NCBI GenBank assembly: GCA_963971425.1
Contig: OZ020519.1
Coordinates: 4,108,028-4,172,027 of the forward strand
DNA length: 64,000 nt
Reading direction: 5' to 3'
DNA from: Bryoerythrophyllum caledonicum
Taxonomy: Eukaryota; Streptophyta; Bryopsida; Pottiales; Pottiaceae
Shown piece by piece: positions 46,601 through 59,004 of the stretch; the first letter of the stretch is position 1; the number at the start of each line of letters is the position of its first letter. The position numbers and the translations under genes are program-made. The notes under the pieces are model-generated. The model saw nothing but the letters and a program-made list of their open reading frames with translations, searched no databases and was not told where the DNA came from.

Positions 46601-47694
46601 ATGCCAACATTGATGGCAACGAACAAGCAAACAAACTTGCAAAAGAAGGCCGAGAAAAAACACACAAAAACGCCAAAGACCCTCACGAACATGCTCATGC
46701 CACCCCATACTACTTTCAAAAAGAAGATTGGCCTTCCAAAGAAGATACCCGTGACAAAGGCCCAATTAGATTTATGGGCAAATATCTCAAAAAACAAGAC
46801 CTCTACAACAACCTGGATACAATCTTTGAAAATATTCCTAACATAGAAAAATGGACTAACAATAACGACATAGACAATGAACTCTCTACAAACTTTTGGA
46901 AAAACCCCATCATCTCAGACTCACAAATAACGTGCCTCATCAAATTCCGTACGGGTCAGTACATGGGAAACGCTCGCAAACAACTCTTATTTGGAATAGA
47001 TAGATTTCCATCCATAACATGCCCCATATGCCCCTCAACGGACCCCGACACATGGCTTCATGTGCTACTCAAATGCCAAAATCACCACATTCACTCTCTA
47101 ATCATCAAAAGACATAATAAAGCGGTATGGGAAATTCGAAAACTAATCACCTCCTACAAAAAATCGAGATGTTTCATACTTATGAACGCCGGCACTTTTA
47201 ATAGCAATCCACAAGAAAACACAGTCCCCCCATGGCTACTTCCATGCTCATGTATGACCCAAAGATGTCATTGCAACGCTAGGCTCAAACCGGACATTCT
47301 TTGTGTAAAAGGTTTACCATACAACGACCCACCACCTGAGAACATCAACCAAGACTACACCATTCAATTCATCGAATTTACATATTGCAACGATAGATTC
47401 TCCCCGGAAACAATACAAAACAAAATAGATAAATACCAACCCCTCATAGACGACATCATTGCCCTCGGCTAGAATGTGGACCCCCTTATTGTTATCACAT
47501 CCGGCGCTCGTGCCACCACCTTTATCCCATCTATGAAAACTCTCGAAGATACCTTCAAGATACCCATTGATACAATTAAAACTATCTTTAAAAATATCAA
47601 CACCATCGCTATTCAACATGCCATGTCTATTTTACTGCATAAACGCAAAATCGAAAACAACCAAGTCCTCCCTCATAGGCAAGACCCCCCTTAG
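40672..47694 (+). pseudogene. LINE-A ORF2: APE endonuclease, reverse transcriptase, RNase H, zinc motif
   Basis: One frame from the 2A motif to the TAG at 47,692, without frameshifts but with in-frame stops at 40,687, 41,788, 44,458, 45,448 and 47,470. APE: DIITWNASSL (about 41,316), IQETKL, CGDFNRD (41,791) and NSDHSPVQLHI (about 42,043). RT: NNKAPGPDRIPNS, LYVDFKNAFGSID, IQRGTIQGDTLSPYLF and HADDLA (about 43,714; the Y/F before ADD is His). RNase H: YYTDGSFKP (about 46,230), SAELMAIHKTL and GNEQANKLAKEG, where the last catalytic Asp is Asn. A CxxC..H..C finger (CPICPSTDPDTWLHVLLKC, about 47,018) follows. LINE-B keeps Gln and Trp at two of the stops, so these are decay changes of this copy. 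The product nicked target DNA and copied the element's RNA. Confidence 0.85.
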
Positions 47695-47939
47695 GAACTT
47701 CGCCACTCTATCTCTTCCTGATTGGCTGCCTGTTTGGTTTTGCTTTTTGTTCTTTAGTTAGTTTGGTCATGGTTGGTCGTTGTTGGTTGGTTTTTGGCTA
47801 CTCGTTACATAGTGTCTACCCTCGAAAGGGGAAAGTAGTTCCAGTTCGCTAATTCCTTGTCCGGTGGGCATGGTCTTAGCAATGGAACAAACAGACACTT
47901 TATTCACGCCGGTTCCCTTCGGGAACCGGCGTTCTTCTC
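47695..47939 (+). other. LINE-A 3' UTR and terminal hairpin
   Basis: Contains the block shared with the SINE (CTCGAAAGGGGAAAGTAGTT, CTTGTCCGGTGG, CAGACACTTTATTCACGCC). The hairpin at 47,908-47,930 has a perfect 10-bp stem (GCCGGTTCCC / GGGAACCGGC) around a TTC loop, equivalent to a C(UUCG)G tetraloop. The end is GTTCTTC(TC). Expected role: recognition by the element's own RT. Confidence 0.8.
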
Positions 47940-47950
47940 TCCATATGAGT

Positions 47951-48220
47951 CACTTTAACACTATTGAATCCAAATTTAGTAATTATATTATGTACATCTT
48001 ATTTAACTATAATAATAGTGCATTGATGCAATGTTTTTGTTTTACTCATTTTTTTAAAGTGCTAGAGTGGCGACAAAAAATTTCAAGAGACCAAAGTTTT
48101 TGGCAACACCATTTTTTAAATAGTGTGGACATTTTCATTTTTGTTGCATCTACACCCTATAATCCATAGATAAAAGAAGAATTGATGGCAAATAGTGATG
48201 GTGGTCCAAAGAATTTTTGG
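47951..48220 (+). repeat. Large inverted repeat, left arm, inner part
   Basis: Continuation of the left arm beyond LINE-A, matching 52,303-52,031 in reverse (CACTTTAACACTATTGAATC ... GATGGCAAATAGTGATGG). Similarity fades after about 48,206. Confidence 0.9.
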
Positions 48221-49189
48221 CACCCTGTTTCAAGAGAATAGTAAATTTTTTTGTCTGAAATGGGATCGAGGTAAAAATATTTAGCCATCTTGCAAAATTT
48301 CACTCGTAAATAAATCACTCTATTGATGTTTGGAAATATGTTTTTTGATGTCATCAATGCTATTCGTAGTGTTGACTTTAATTCCCAAAAGACAGTGAAT
48401 GTATTTCACCCTCAATACTTCCACTCCCATGTGCAAGATAATGAAACTTCTTTTTACTACTTTCAACCATAGGATCTCAAGTTTACCACTACAAGAACAT
48501 ACTTACATTTATTTGTATGCTTTGATCGCACGGATTGTGAGATACATGCATTTGAAGAGTTATATTTGGTTTTTTTCTTCGTTGGGTTTACAAGGTCAAT
48601 ATCCTTTGACTCATAATGATGGCGTAAATTTTATGCAACTATGTTTCTACCTCATGTTACGAAAGTGCATGCCAAAGTCACAAATACTTGAGGGATTTAG
48701 AATAAGGAATATTCTCTTTCTGTGACTAGAAGTACAAAACATGGCTATTCCCTAGAATATCTACTATATTTTTGTAGACAAAAATTTGTTAGGTCTAAAA
48801 TCCAAACAATTGATAGAATCACCATGCCTTCTTCTAGGAGATATTTATAGTTTTGAAGAAAATTCTATTCTCTCATTTCTTTGCGTTTTAAAGTAAAATT
48901 GAGAAGATGTGCCCATGACCTTTCTTCATTAGTATTCGCCTCAAAATGTTACACTATTTGCCTTTACAGTAGTGCTATTTATATATAAAAGTTACCCTTC
49001 CTAGCTACACTAAAATCCAACTTTTGAAGTTTGAAGCACTTTAATGATTTCTTTGTGATTCCAAATATCAATTTTAAATCACCAATTATGAGCTTATGAG
49101 ATGGCCTTCACTCAATAACAATTTCATAAATTTTCATTTACAACTAGATGTTTTGAGATCTACTCAATTTTCTCAAATTGCTCCATAGG

Positions 49190-51945
49190 TACAAATTGTC
49201 TTTTAAGGCCTATGACCTCATGAGACCTAGGAAGAGTCTACATTTGTAATAGATCATGAAGATCATCTACTGAAAGGGTAGATTTTATCACAACCCCACT
49301 CCATGGAAATGAGGCTAACCATCGATCTTTGACATCGATTTGCACGCTCATGGTCTCCTTGGAATTGATGTAACTTGTTTAAATCGGTTCTAAAGCCCTT
49401 CTAGAACCATGCTTTCCCAATTCACTGCTTGGGTGCAATTTTACCCCTAGGGAACACATAATGGACTTCTTGACACTAAGGGTTAAGGGTTGATTTTTGT
49501 GTGAATGGTAGGTTTCAAATGTATTGGCCTTTCTTAAATATACCCGAGTGTTACCTTTTTCAAAGAATAGGACAGTTATGCACTTCACTAGCTCAAATCA
49601 TGATTTACCGCTTCTCATGGGCTCTCAAATATGGGCTCTCAAAAATGACATGTGTACATTTCATTGTGGAAAATTTAAGATTTTTGTTGACAAAACTTCA
49701 TTGATGGCCGTTGCCATATTGCCATATTGCCCTTAATGAACAGCGGAGACTTCATGTTGTTGCGAGAAAGGATGTACAAATCTATGTTAATGAAGATGAA
49801 TTCTCTAAAATGAATATTTATGGGAAAAAATTGATTGGGTGTGCTTTCAGGAGAAAGCCAAAAGTGTGCAGCTCCTTGGCCTTTGTAGCCACTGTGGCTA
49901 TTCTACAAAAACGAAAAAATAAAGGGCTGGTCCACACTGGCCTTGTTTTGCATGAGACCATTGTAATCCACCCTCCCTTCTAACGTGGTCAAGGATACTT
50001 ACGCTTTGCATTGAAGAATACTCACTCTCATGTGGTACCAGATGCTTGTCGTTTTTTCTAGAATTTATTTTTTGGTTATCAAAGTGATCTTTCACTATGA
50101 CCAAATAGGTACCCTTCACCTCTGTGTGGGACTGTTTGTATGCTTCCATGCACTACCACGTCACTACATTGAGTTAAATTGACATGTTTGTATATATGAA
50201 TCCTTTTGGGGTCGTGCTTGAAAATATGCTACAACCACCTGTAACAAATACTTCAAGCTGCTTTGTCTTTTTTTCTTTTTTCTTTTTTCTTTTTTTCTTT
50301 TTTGACTATTACTTCTTTTTGCATGACCAGAACGGTTTCAAGACGTTTTTCCTAGTTTGATCCTAAAATCATATTGTCTTAGTCTTGTTTAGATGTTATC
50401 AAGTCTTGGAATGTCTTGTTTCAAATAATGTACTACTCTCTCTCTCTTGCAACTCTTGTAAGTAGAGCACATGTAAACGGATTAATGACTTAAAATGAGA
50501 TATCAAGGTTATGAGTCTTTGCATTGTATCTTCTATGAACTAGCCTATAAAATCCAAAGTGATTTGAGGTTTATTAAGTGTCGTTGAGTAAATCAGGGTT
50601 TCTTGGGGTTTTCTAGGTTTGATTGAGAAAAAAGGGTAGTATATCAATCTCCCTTTAACATGAAAAATCAAGTTTTGTTTCTTCCATTGAGAGGATTCAA
50701 AGCAGACCTTCCCTTCACTTAGTGTGAAAGTCTTGCATGACACAAGGTCATGACCTTTATACCATCATGTTCTTCACAATGTCAAATGCATGTCTACCTA
50801 TTTTAGAGATATATGATGGGTGTAGCATATTCAATTATATTTTGCAAGAAACAATCGTTCAAATTTTGCCAATAAACAAAGTTTTCTTGAAAGAGCTTTC
50901 TGAAGAGGCAAGTCAAGGGAATATGGTGCAAGATCATATGAGATTTTTAAACATAAATAAAGAGAACATAAGCAATTTTAATCCCCTTTTTCCTGCACTA
51001 GTGAAATGCTTGGCAATCAATGCTCTCGGGCCCTACCTCATGTAAGCTCAAGCTCCCCCATAGTACCTTAAGTTCTCAAGGAGTTGGCTAATAATTCCCA
51101 ATAGTTCCTCCACACCTATCCCAAGCCATGTCACCATGTGCATGTGGTCCCAATTACTAACATAAGATCCAATGATTTGGGGTGGCCATCCACAATACTT
51201 TTAGGAGAACTCTATTATCTTGTGAAATTAGATTTCTATAGAATGAGAGTCAATATTATCGAAATTGTGTGTACTATCACAAATTATATTAGTAGTAGTA
51301 GGAACTTTTTCTTTTGTTTTTTGTTTTTGTTTTTGTTTTTTTTGCATGGGCTACAATTCAGCACTAGAACCTCGATCACTGTAGAGTAACAGTATGGGTG
51401 AAGTGAATCCACACGTTCTTGCATGCGATGTGATTCAACATGAGAACCTTGATCACTTTAGATGCAACAGTGATTCACTGAGTAGAGTGGTCATATGTTC
51501 TTGAGATCTAGTCCCATTTCATGTGGTTGGAGCTGTAGGGAGTTCGCCCTGGAAATGCCAAAGAAAACTCAATAATTTATTGGGGAATAATTTATGTGGA
51601 CCAGAGTGGGGAATAATTTATGAGGAAGTTAAGCCTTTAAGGCCTGAGCCCTCTTTTTGTATGGCTAGTGTCCAAAAGTGTATTAGACCATGGAGAGCAT
51701 CATGTAAGGAATGGGCACATTTCCTCATGAATACACTTCATAGAAATGAGGCTAATTGCCAAAGCTCAAGGCCAATTTGCACGCAAACAGTCTCATTAGA
51801 ATCTTTGAAACCTATTGCACGTCGCTTGTGAAGAGTGTTTTGGACCATGCTTCCTCAATTCATTGCTATGGTGCAATTTTATCTCCCAAGAAACCACATT
51901 TGGGGCTTCCTGGTCTTAAAATGTTAAAATCTTACTTAACACTTA
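49190..51945 (+). repeat. Pair of diverged direct repeats in the spacer
   Basis: 49,190-49,480 and 51,620-51,945 share, in order, TTTAAGGCCT, GAAATGAGGCTAA, ATTTGCACGC, ACCATGCTT.C.CAATTCA and GGTGCAATTTTA. They are about 2.4 kb apart. No LTR ends (TG..CA) or primer site could be confirmed. Confidence 0.45.
50640..50885 (+). repeat. Dispersed repeat family R1, copy in the spacer
   Basis: Landmarks: TTGAGAGGATTCAAAG, CCCTTCACTTAGTGTGAAAG, CATCATGTTC, TTTTAGAGATATATGATGGG, GTAGCATATTCAATTATA and CGTTCAAATTTTGCCAAT. Diverged from the copies in the arms. Confidence 0.5.
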
Positions 51946-52030
51946 AACGTTGGTTGGCCACCATATTCACATGACGTCCTCCACATCGTAGAATACAAGA
52001 AATGTGAAACCCCCTAAGTGCCCAACGACT

Positions 52031-54457
52031 TTAACCAAAAACTCTTTGCACCACCATCACTATTTGCCATCAATTCTTCTTTTATCTATGGTTTATAGGG
52101 TGTAGATGCAACAAAAATGAAAATGTCCACACTATTTAAAAAATGGTGTTGCCAAAACTTTGGTCTCTTGAAAATTTCTGTCGCCACTCTAGCACTTTAA
52201 AAAAATGAGTAAAACAAAAACATTGCATCAATGCGCTATTATTATAGTTAAATAAGATGTACATAATATAATTACTAAATTTGGATTCAATAGTGTTAAA
52301 GTGACTCATATGGATACATTATTAAAAAGTGCAATCCAACAAACAAAAGTACAAGCATGAATTCATATGTTCAATCTAAGAGATTTTCAAATGTAAAACT
52401 ATGTATGGGTGGTGGGTCCGAAGTGGGCCCCACATACTATATACAATAAGATTTCACATACTATATCATCATTTGAGTGTTGTTCAAAATTCAATCCAAC
52501 ATTAATCCATGTGGTGGGGCCCGCCAAAGTTGACTTTACCTTGGTTCTTAGGGTATAAAATAACCAAATTGTAATAAGGTTATGATGATCTTCATATGAA
52601 CATGAGCAAATGTAATGTGGGACCCACACATTGTAGAATCTATTTTTAAGGTGAACAATCTTAATTGTACTTGCATTCTCTACTATGTCCTTCTAATATT
52701 GAATTAAAATTATTACAGTGTTAAAATGATGGGTTCAAGATTTTATAAAGTGTTTGTTGAATAACATTATTAAATATGGATTCAATGTATATAAGGATCC
52801 CAACTAACTTCGAGGGTTCATTTGGTGCATGAGTAGTTTGATGTGTAGGTTAGCGCACAGGATTGAAGGTCGTTTTGTTTTTTTTGGATGTGGTGGATGA
52901 AATGATGCAGTCGTGAGGAGGGCAAAATTGTTGTTGAGCGGCCTTTGATTTGTGATCAAGACATGTGCAAGGTATGTGAACTTTCAAAGTTGTTATGTGA
53001 TTTATTTGTTTCATGGCAAGAGGGTCGAGGCCTCGACCCCCCTCCTTTGTTGCATGGCATAGGGGATCCAGAACTGTTGATTTTGCTGTAGGGAGTAAAA
53101 TAGAATATCCTAGCTACCACTTTAACGTTTTGACCGTAGGATCTTGAACATGCCTCAGTCATTAACATGCTTACAAAATTTCACAAGATTTGACCGTACG
53201 GATCGGAAGATTATAGTGTTTGAAATGAGAGAAGATGTCATTTTTCTTCCCTGCGTTGAGAGGATCAGCTGACTTTGACTTCACTTGGTGCCAAGTTTTT
53301 ACACTACACAATATTTAAATTTTTTACTATCATGTTGAACATGGTGTTAGGTCCTTGTAGAAAAAAATCTAGAGGTTAAGGAAAGTTGTAGCATTTTCAA
53401 AAAAAATGTGCAAGGAGAGGATGTTTGAAAATGTTAAATTTGCATTTTATTTGTTTGTCACTTAGATATGTTTTAGAATGAAAATGAAAAGAATCGGTAA
53501 GGAAGGTAGCACCGGATTTTGAGGTTGAGAAAGCATATAGTAAATAACGTTTGAAGGTTGTGTGGTATTGGCCAAGAGCAAAGGCAGGAAGAAGAGATCG
53601 AGATGGAGAATTGCATCAACGATACAACAATTGCCTTCATGTGATTTGGGAGCCTTCGTACAAAATGTCTGATTGGGTACCCATTGAAACATGTTGGATA
53701 TCGTGAATGCATACATCAAAGAGTAATAAAAAGGGAAAAGTTGTGGAGTTGTATTGTACTGTATATGGTGTACGGATAGAAAAGGCAATCCGTATTCCGG
53801 AACCTATGAGAGCACATCTGTTGGACCTCGTGGCACGTTAAGATGAAGAAGTGGAGAATGATCTTCTAGCCAATCAGATGGCACGCTGAAGAAGATCTTA
53901 TATATTTGTTTTAAGAGGCGTAGCTTATACCTTAGACTTATCACATTGTACATTGTATATTGTATATTAGTACTTACCGATACGTGCACAACTAGAAATA
54001 TATACATATCTAGAAATATACATATGTATATGGGCCCAAAGAAAGGGAGAAAAGAAATATACTATACATATGTACATGGTATGGTATGTAGACGTAGACA
54101 CATGCACATGTTTATGGATATAGGAACCTACGTATTATATGTAGTATACAATTATGCGGTATTTGGTCGTATTTATTCAATGCATTTTAGCAGTTTTAGG
54201 AGAAGACAGAGTTGTAACTTTCTTTATTACATGAAAATGGTTTTATAAGCTACAAGATGTATGGAGAATGGTCAAAGGAAATTTAGTTTTGTTCTACCTT
54301 AAATTAAACATTGGCTTTTATGTATGTGGTGAACAATGTCCCATATCTCCACTCAAAAAAAAAAACCCATCTTTCCATTGATTTAGATGCACAAACCATA
54401 TGCAGCAAAGAAGTAAAGTAAAATCAACCAAGTGCATCTTTAGCGAATTCCATGTTA
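52031..54457 (-). repeat. Large inverted repeat, right arm (uninterrupted)
   Basis: Reverse complement of the left arm without the LINE-A insertion. It preserves the pre-insertion sequence, with ACTCATATGGA at 52,304-52,314 once only. Substitutions are few, for example GTGCATC versus GCGCATC near the outer end and short changes in a poly-T run. It includes the mirror R1 copy at 53,190-53,450. Confidence 0.9.
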
Positions 54458-56640
54458 ATTGTAAGTTAAACCTAAGGAAAACTCTAGAAACAAAGTTCCA
54501 ACGAACTCCAAATTCAGATCTAGGTTGAATCCGGAGTTTCAGGTCCAGTATAAGTCCAGTCCAGGACTTTTGTCTTACACTTATGGAACTTTCGTTTGAA
54601 TGAGCGTTGGAAGTAATCCTCACTCAAGCTTGAGGTGAAATTATTTCTTTAACAACGATTCAATGCAGTCAAATAATCTAAATGCTCTTACAATTCAATG
54701 TCAGTCAACTAATCTAAATGTTCTTTACAATCCATTGTTAGGCTTCCAATCCACTGCAATTCAAATAATTTGGAGTATAATGTGGAAGACGGCAATGAGA
54801 ATTTATCCCTAAGCAATGACTTATTGTAAGGTTAAAAACACGGGTCAACTTACACGAACACCCAAGACTCACACACAACTAGGTTCCCTCTTGGGGATGG
54901 ACTAACATCAAATACTTAAGTAGTTTTCTCGAATATCCATTCTATAATGCAATTTCTACCTGACACTTGAAGGATTTTGTTACCTAAACCACTAATTATT
55001 CATTCTTATCTCTATTCCTTTAAGTTTCAATCACATGGATGCACACTCATCAAGCATGTGTTTCTTTTAAAATGAGTCTTGCTCATTTTTGCCGTGTGGG
55101 TGATTTATCTCTTGTTACTCTATCCCACTCGGGAAATGGATCTTATCCATTAAAAACTAGTTGTTAGTTGTCATTTGAGCTTTTAAAGTTTTGCTTCTTA
55201 CCTCTAAGCAAAACGCTCCATCTTCATCACGTCCGTCCTCGGCTAAACTGTCACTCCCTTCGGACGTAAATACTCAACAACCAAAACACATTAATTCACA
55301 AAAAAACACTTGTTATGTGTTAGATTGTGATCCAATTCAATCTCTTCCAATAGGCTTAAAAAGCTTACACTTAGTGGAATTCACTTCCTTTATACCAATC
55401 TTTAATCTCAAGATTGTTTTACTTATCCTAGGATTTATGTTAAAGATCTTGAGTTAACAATATTCCAATTATTCAATTGCAATGTAATTTGATCACTAAG
55501 TTCAACATTAACAATTTAGATGCTTTTTAATAAGCAATTTTATGTATGTGCTTAAGATGCCTTACACTAGTCTCAAGTGTAAGATATTACACCATACAAT
55601 ATTTAATTCAACAATAATAAATAATATAATATATTTTTATTAAGAATTCTTACAACCAATTTGTAAGTTTTACACAATTCTAGCTCCAAGCTAGAACACA
55701 CACTTTCTTCATCAAATGTGGTATGAGTCTCACATAACACACTACTCTCACAACATAAGAGATTTCTATAATTACTACCTTCCAAAGCTAGGACTCACAT
55801 GAATTCTTCAAATGTGGTGTTTTTCTAAAGAAAAACTATACTCTACTACTCAATTCTTTGAAGAATCACAACCTTTCTTAAGGTTTCTACCCTTTCACTT
55901 GAAACCTTTCCATTATTTTAAAGGTTGTGACCTTCCTAATTGTCCTTTCACTATATACTTTAAAACTACTTTCTATCTTTTAACTTATTTAAGCTTTTCA
56001 AGCTTTTACTTTAACTTCAGCTTTTACTTTCCTATTGTAAAGCTATTTCTTAAGCTCTTTAACTCCAAATTTTAAAAAATTTAACACTTTTAACATTTCG
56101 GCTCTACACTTACCTTGCTCATTGCATGGACACAATCTACCTACGTTCCCATGACTTATACAATTTTTGACTATTTTTTGATAATTTCCTTTAAAATCTA
56201 TTGAATCAATGCCATGTTGGCATCTGGAATTAAATCCAAGACCCTTCGACTAATGCACCAAGTTTTTGCCACTCAACCTCCCTTTCAATGAATGTGAAAT
56301 TCCTTGTAGAAAATTACATTTGTTATGGCACAAGATGAAATTTCTAATAGGGACGAGGCTTCAGTGTTTGCAACAACGGTCCTTTCACGGAAAACCCAAT
56401 GCCAACACCAAAGCTCTCATCAAGAAAATACCCCTCTCTAACAACAACCCTACTTCAAATGCCACACAATGGGATACTATAGGAGTACTTTTGCATGACT
56501 GCAAAATTTGGCCATCTTCCAATATTGCTGTAGTATTGAAATTTTTTGCCTACTTTGTAAATCCAAACGATTATAAGTTATATTGCTCAAAAAAATTATA
56601 CATCATCTCTTGTTGAGATAAGGTGTGAGACCACTGAACT
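54458..56640. other. Intergenic, no gene seen
   Basis: AT-rich DNA beyond the right arm. Frames at 55,191-55,457, 55,812-56,075 and 56,266-56,616 have no recognisable motif. Sequence outside the arms does not match between left and right. Confidence 0.45.
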
Positions 56641-56663
56641 TCACATGAAAACCCATGAATCAA

Positions 56664-56760
56664 GGACATGGTCTCGCATGTGGTGAGGGGTTCAATTCCC
56701 CTTGGTACTTGTGGAGGCAGTTGGCAAGCATTAAAGATGCCTCGGAGCAGATGGATAGGC
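56664..56760 (+). mobile_element. Possible second tRNA-like SINE fragment
   Basis: AAGGACATGGTCTCGCATGT followed by a B-box-like GGGGTTCAATTCCCC and CTTGGTACTTGTGG looks like the 3' half of a tRNA-derived head. No clear A box and no target duplication were found, and the tail differs from the SINE at 27,944. Confidence 0.3.
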
Positions 56761-56829
56761 GGTCACGCCATTTTGTTTTTTTTCTACTTTTAATATTGTT
56801 ACCTTATGTTGTATCGGTACTACCGGTAA

Positions 56830-57203
56830 GAGCATCCGCACCCGTAGCGCGGTGCGAAGTGCTTCTTCATTCTCCGGTTCAGGTTCTCTTCGGGTTCCTG
56901 TTCACCACAAATCTACATGAGCCCCACCGCACTCCCACTTGTTGTCCCCCCAAATTGTACACTATCCACGTGTAGCTTAGGCATTGGGTGAAACTTTGGT
57001 CTACGGGCTTTCCCACCTACCATTGTGGTCAAAGCTTGGTTCAGGGAGTGTTTCCAGTGGCTGAATAGTTCAGGGAGAATAAAGAGATTTAACGCGACCC
57101 ACCACTATTCGGGGAAGAAGGAGGTAGCGGTGGGGCACCATCCCTGAACTTTTCGAGTTTATCTGATATAGCGCGGTCTTTTTGGCCTGCGGTGCGGATG
57201 CTC
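56830..57203. mobile_element. Tourist-like PIF/Harbinger MITE
   Basis: 374 bp with inverted ends GAGCATCCGCACC and GGTGCGGATGCTC, flanked on both sides by TAA (56,827-56,829; 57,204-57,206). GAGCAT-type ends and a TAA/TTA trinucleotide duplication are diagnostic of Harbinger MITEs. No coding capacity. Perfect 13-bp TIRs suggest fairly recent activity. Confidence 0.85.
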
Positions 57204-57479
57204 TAATGCAATACTTGCTCCCTGCACATGGTCCCAACCGGGATCCTTTCCGGCCAGGCTCGTCAAGTAGAGGGCTCCACCTGACAGAGCCTCCAAACCT
57301 ACACATGCATTTCTTTTCATTTCCGTCAAGCTGTGACACCGGCGGTTTTCTAGTTTTTTCAACTGAGACATCGGAGGAGATTTTCCACGCCCCCCTCGCC
57401 TCGTTTACACTGCCTCCTCACCTCGGTTTTATCTCACCCAGCCAACAGATAAATACGCAACGGTTTTATTGAATTTGGA

Positions 57480-58260
57480 GCTTTGTTTCTCTCGTCCATT
57501 TCTCTTCTCTGTTTTTTTCCAAGGTTTTGGGAGGAGACTTGGAGCTAATTATTCTTTTTGGGTTTTTACGTTTGAATTTGGAGCTCCATATGCAATTTCT
57601 TCCATTTTTATTCTAATTGATTTTTGTGTTTATGTTTAAGTTCAATTCATTGCTTCTTTCTCCCTTTCTGAACTCTTTTGGAAAGGTTCTGTCTCCGTAA
57701 GAATACTAACACAGAGTGAGGAGTGTGCAATTTTCATGAGTGCAATTTTGTGCTATAATTTCCATTATGCAATCTCTAGTTTACATTTTAGCATAAATAT
57801 TACAATGTTCCCATGCATTTATATGGTGCTTTCTCTTCTCTTATGTGCCATAGGTGCTTCTATGCTACTATGGACCCTATTCTCGTTGGTGCGGTTCCAA
57901 TTATGTGGACATGCAGCTACAAAAAGATATGCATCAGGAGCAGTTGCAAGTGGCCAGGGAAATTCAAAGGGATGTGCATCAGCAACAAATCCAAATTGCT
58001 AACATGCTTGCAAATGCTTTGATGGCTGTAGCTGATTGACCCCCTCCTCCCCAAGGACCACCCCCACCTCCACCCCAACCTTGAGTAGTCAATTCAAGAT
58101 ACCTTAGGTGGTGCCATTTTTTGAACGAAGTGTAAGACTTTTTTTGAACCAATTGTAATGCAATTTTAAAAACAGAATGTAAGACATTTTTTGAGGGGAT
58201 TGTAAAACATTTATTGTAAGGTTTATGACTGTATGTTTTACTTCTATTTATTGTCTACAT
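57480..58260 (+). CDS. Weak gene candidate ending in a Gln-rich helix
   Basis: After an acceptor-like TGCCATAG (57,853) a frame to 58,039 reads QLQKDMHQEQLQVAREIQRD and on to QIQIANMLANALMAVAD before a stop. It is a Gln-rich amphipathic helix like the C-terminal ends of Myb/trihelix proteins and of Harbinger accessory proteins. Upstream 57,480-57,720 is T-rich like a 5' UTR or intron. No further domain is visible, so extent and coding status are uncertain; the feature span covers the neighbourhood only. Confidence 0.25.
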
Positions 58261-58886
58261 TAAAGGGGTTAAATGACAAAAAAAAACTCATGTTAATCCT
58301 AGAACGCCAATGGGCGTTTGTGCTCTAAATTTATGGCATAAAATTATTTTAAAAAATAAATATATGATTGACTCTACACTCTCTAACAGACATACATATT
58401 CCTTCATCAAATGTAGTCAATTTGACAAGGACACAAGTTATATCACATGTTTGTATTCTATTTGGATCAATAACCCCCTTGGAACATGTGTTATTGTCTA
58501 TCCATCCATTTCTTTTAATATGCAACATCAAGTTAACCCCTACAAGTCCAAGCCATTTTAGAGGAATCTCTACTTGGTTGATTAGAAACTGCGAAGATGA
58601 ACTTATTGAAAGTATAAGTGTAGGATCTTCTTCTGAACTTATAAGAGATGATGTGGTGAAAATATTGTGAAATTTGACTTTACAGATTGAAAGAGAATTG
58701 TGGTCAAAGTATACATTTTAGACCCCGTAAGTGCACTTGAGTCTTTAGGGGTTAATTAGCATGTTCATGTTCTTCAAAATGTCACCCCTCTTGGCCACAT
58801 GAAAGATAAGGACCCAATGCCCCTCTTTTCCACATGAAAGAAAAGCACATAAACCTAGGTACTGAAGCCCAGGGCGAATTGACCCC
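58261..58886. other. Intergenic, no gene seen
   Basis: AT-rich, with frames up to 100 codons (58,368-58,670) lacking motifs. Confidence 0.4.
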
Positions 58887-59004
58887 CTCATTGGTACCAC
58901 CCAACAGATGGGGGTCAATTCCCCTCGGATGAACAACCTCGTCGTCGTCGTGTCCCCGCCTAGTCGCGGGCGCAGGTTGCTATTAGTGTACAACTAATAG
59001 CAAA

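Larger units (their letters stand above)
33778..47939 (+). mobile_element. LINE-A: 14.2-kb non-LTR retrotransposon
   Basis: Flanked by the 11-bp duplication TCCATATGAGT (33,767-33,777 and 47,940-47,950). The single, empty target survives in the right inverted-repeat arm at 52,304-52,314 (reverse complement), which fixes both ends. Order: about 2.3-kb 5' region, ORF1, a repeat-rich leader, 2A-like motif, APE endonuclease, RT, RNase H, zinc motif, 3' UTR with UUCG hairpin and a CTT-rich end. Full length for the family, judging by the intact 5' region and target duplication, but inactive because of several stops. The APE-RT-RNase H order is shared by the I/Jockey/R1/Tad groups; I do not assign a clade. 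Confidence 0.9.
48221..52030. other. Spacer of the large inverted repeat
   Basis: About 3.8 kb with no recognisable gene; frames of 60-108 codons lack motifs. It holds an R1 copy (50,640-50,885), a (TTTTTTC)n run at 50,268-50,313 and a pair of diverged direct repeats. If the structure is a transposon with long TIRs, this would be its interior, and it appears non-autonomous. Confidence 0.5.

Noticed and set aside
49190-51945. LTR retrotransposon defined by the two direct repeats
   Set aside because: Repeats are strongly diverged, lack TG..CA ends and enclose no gag/pol motif.
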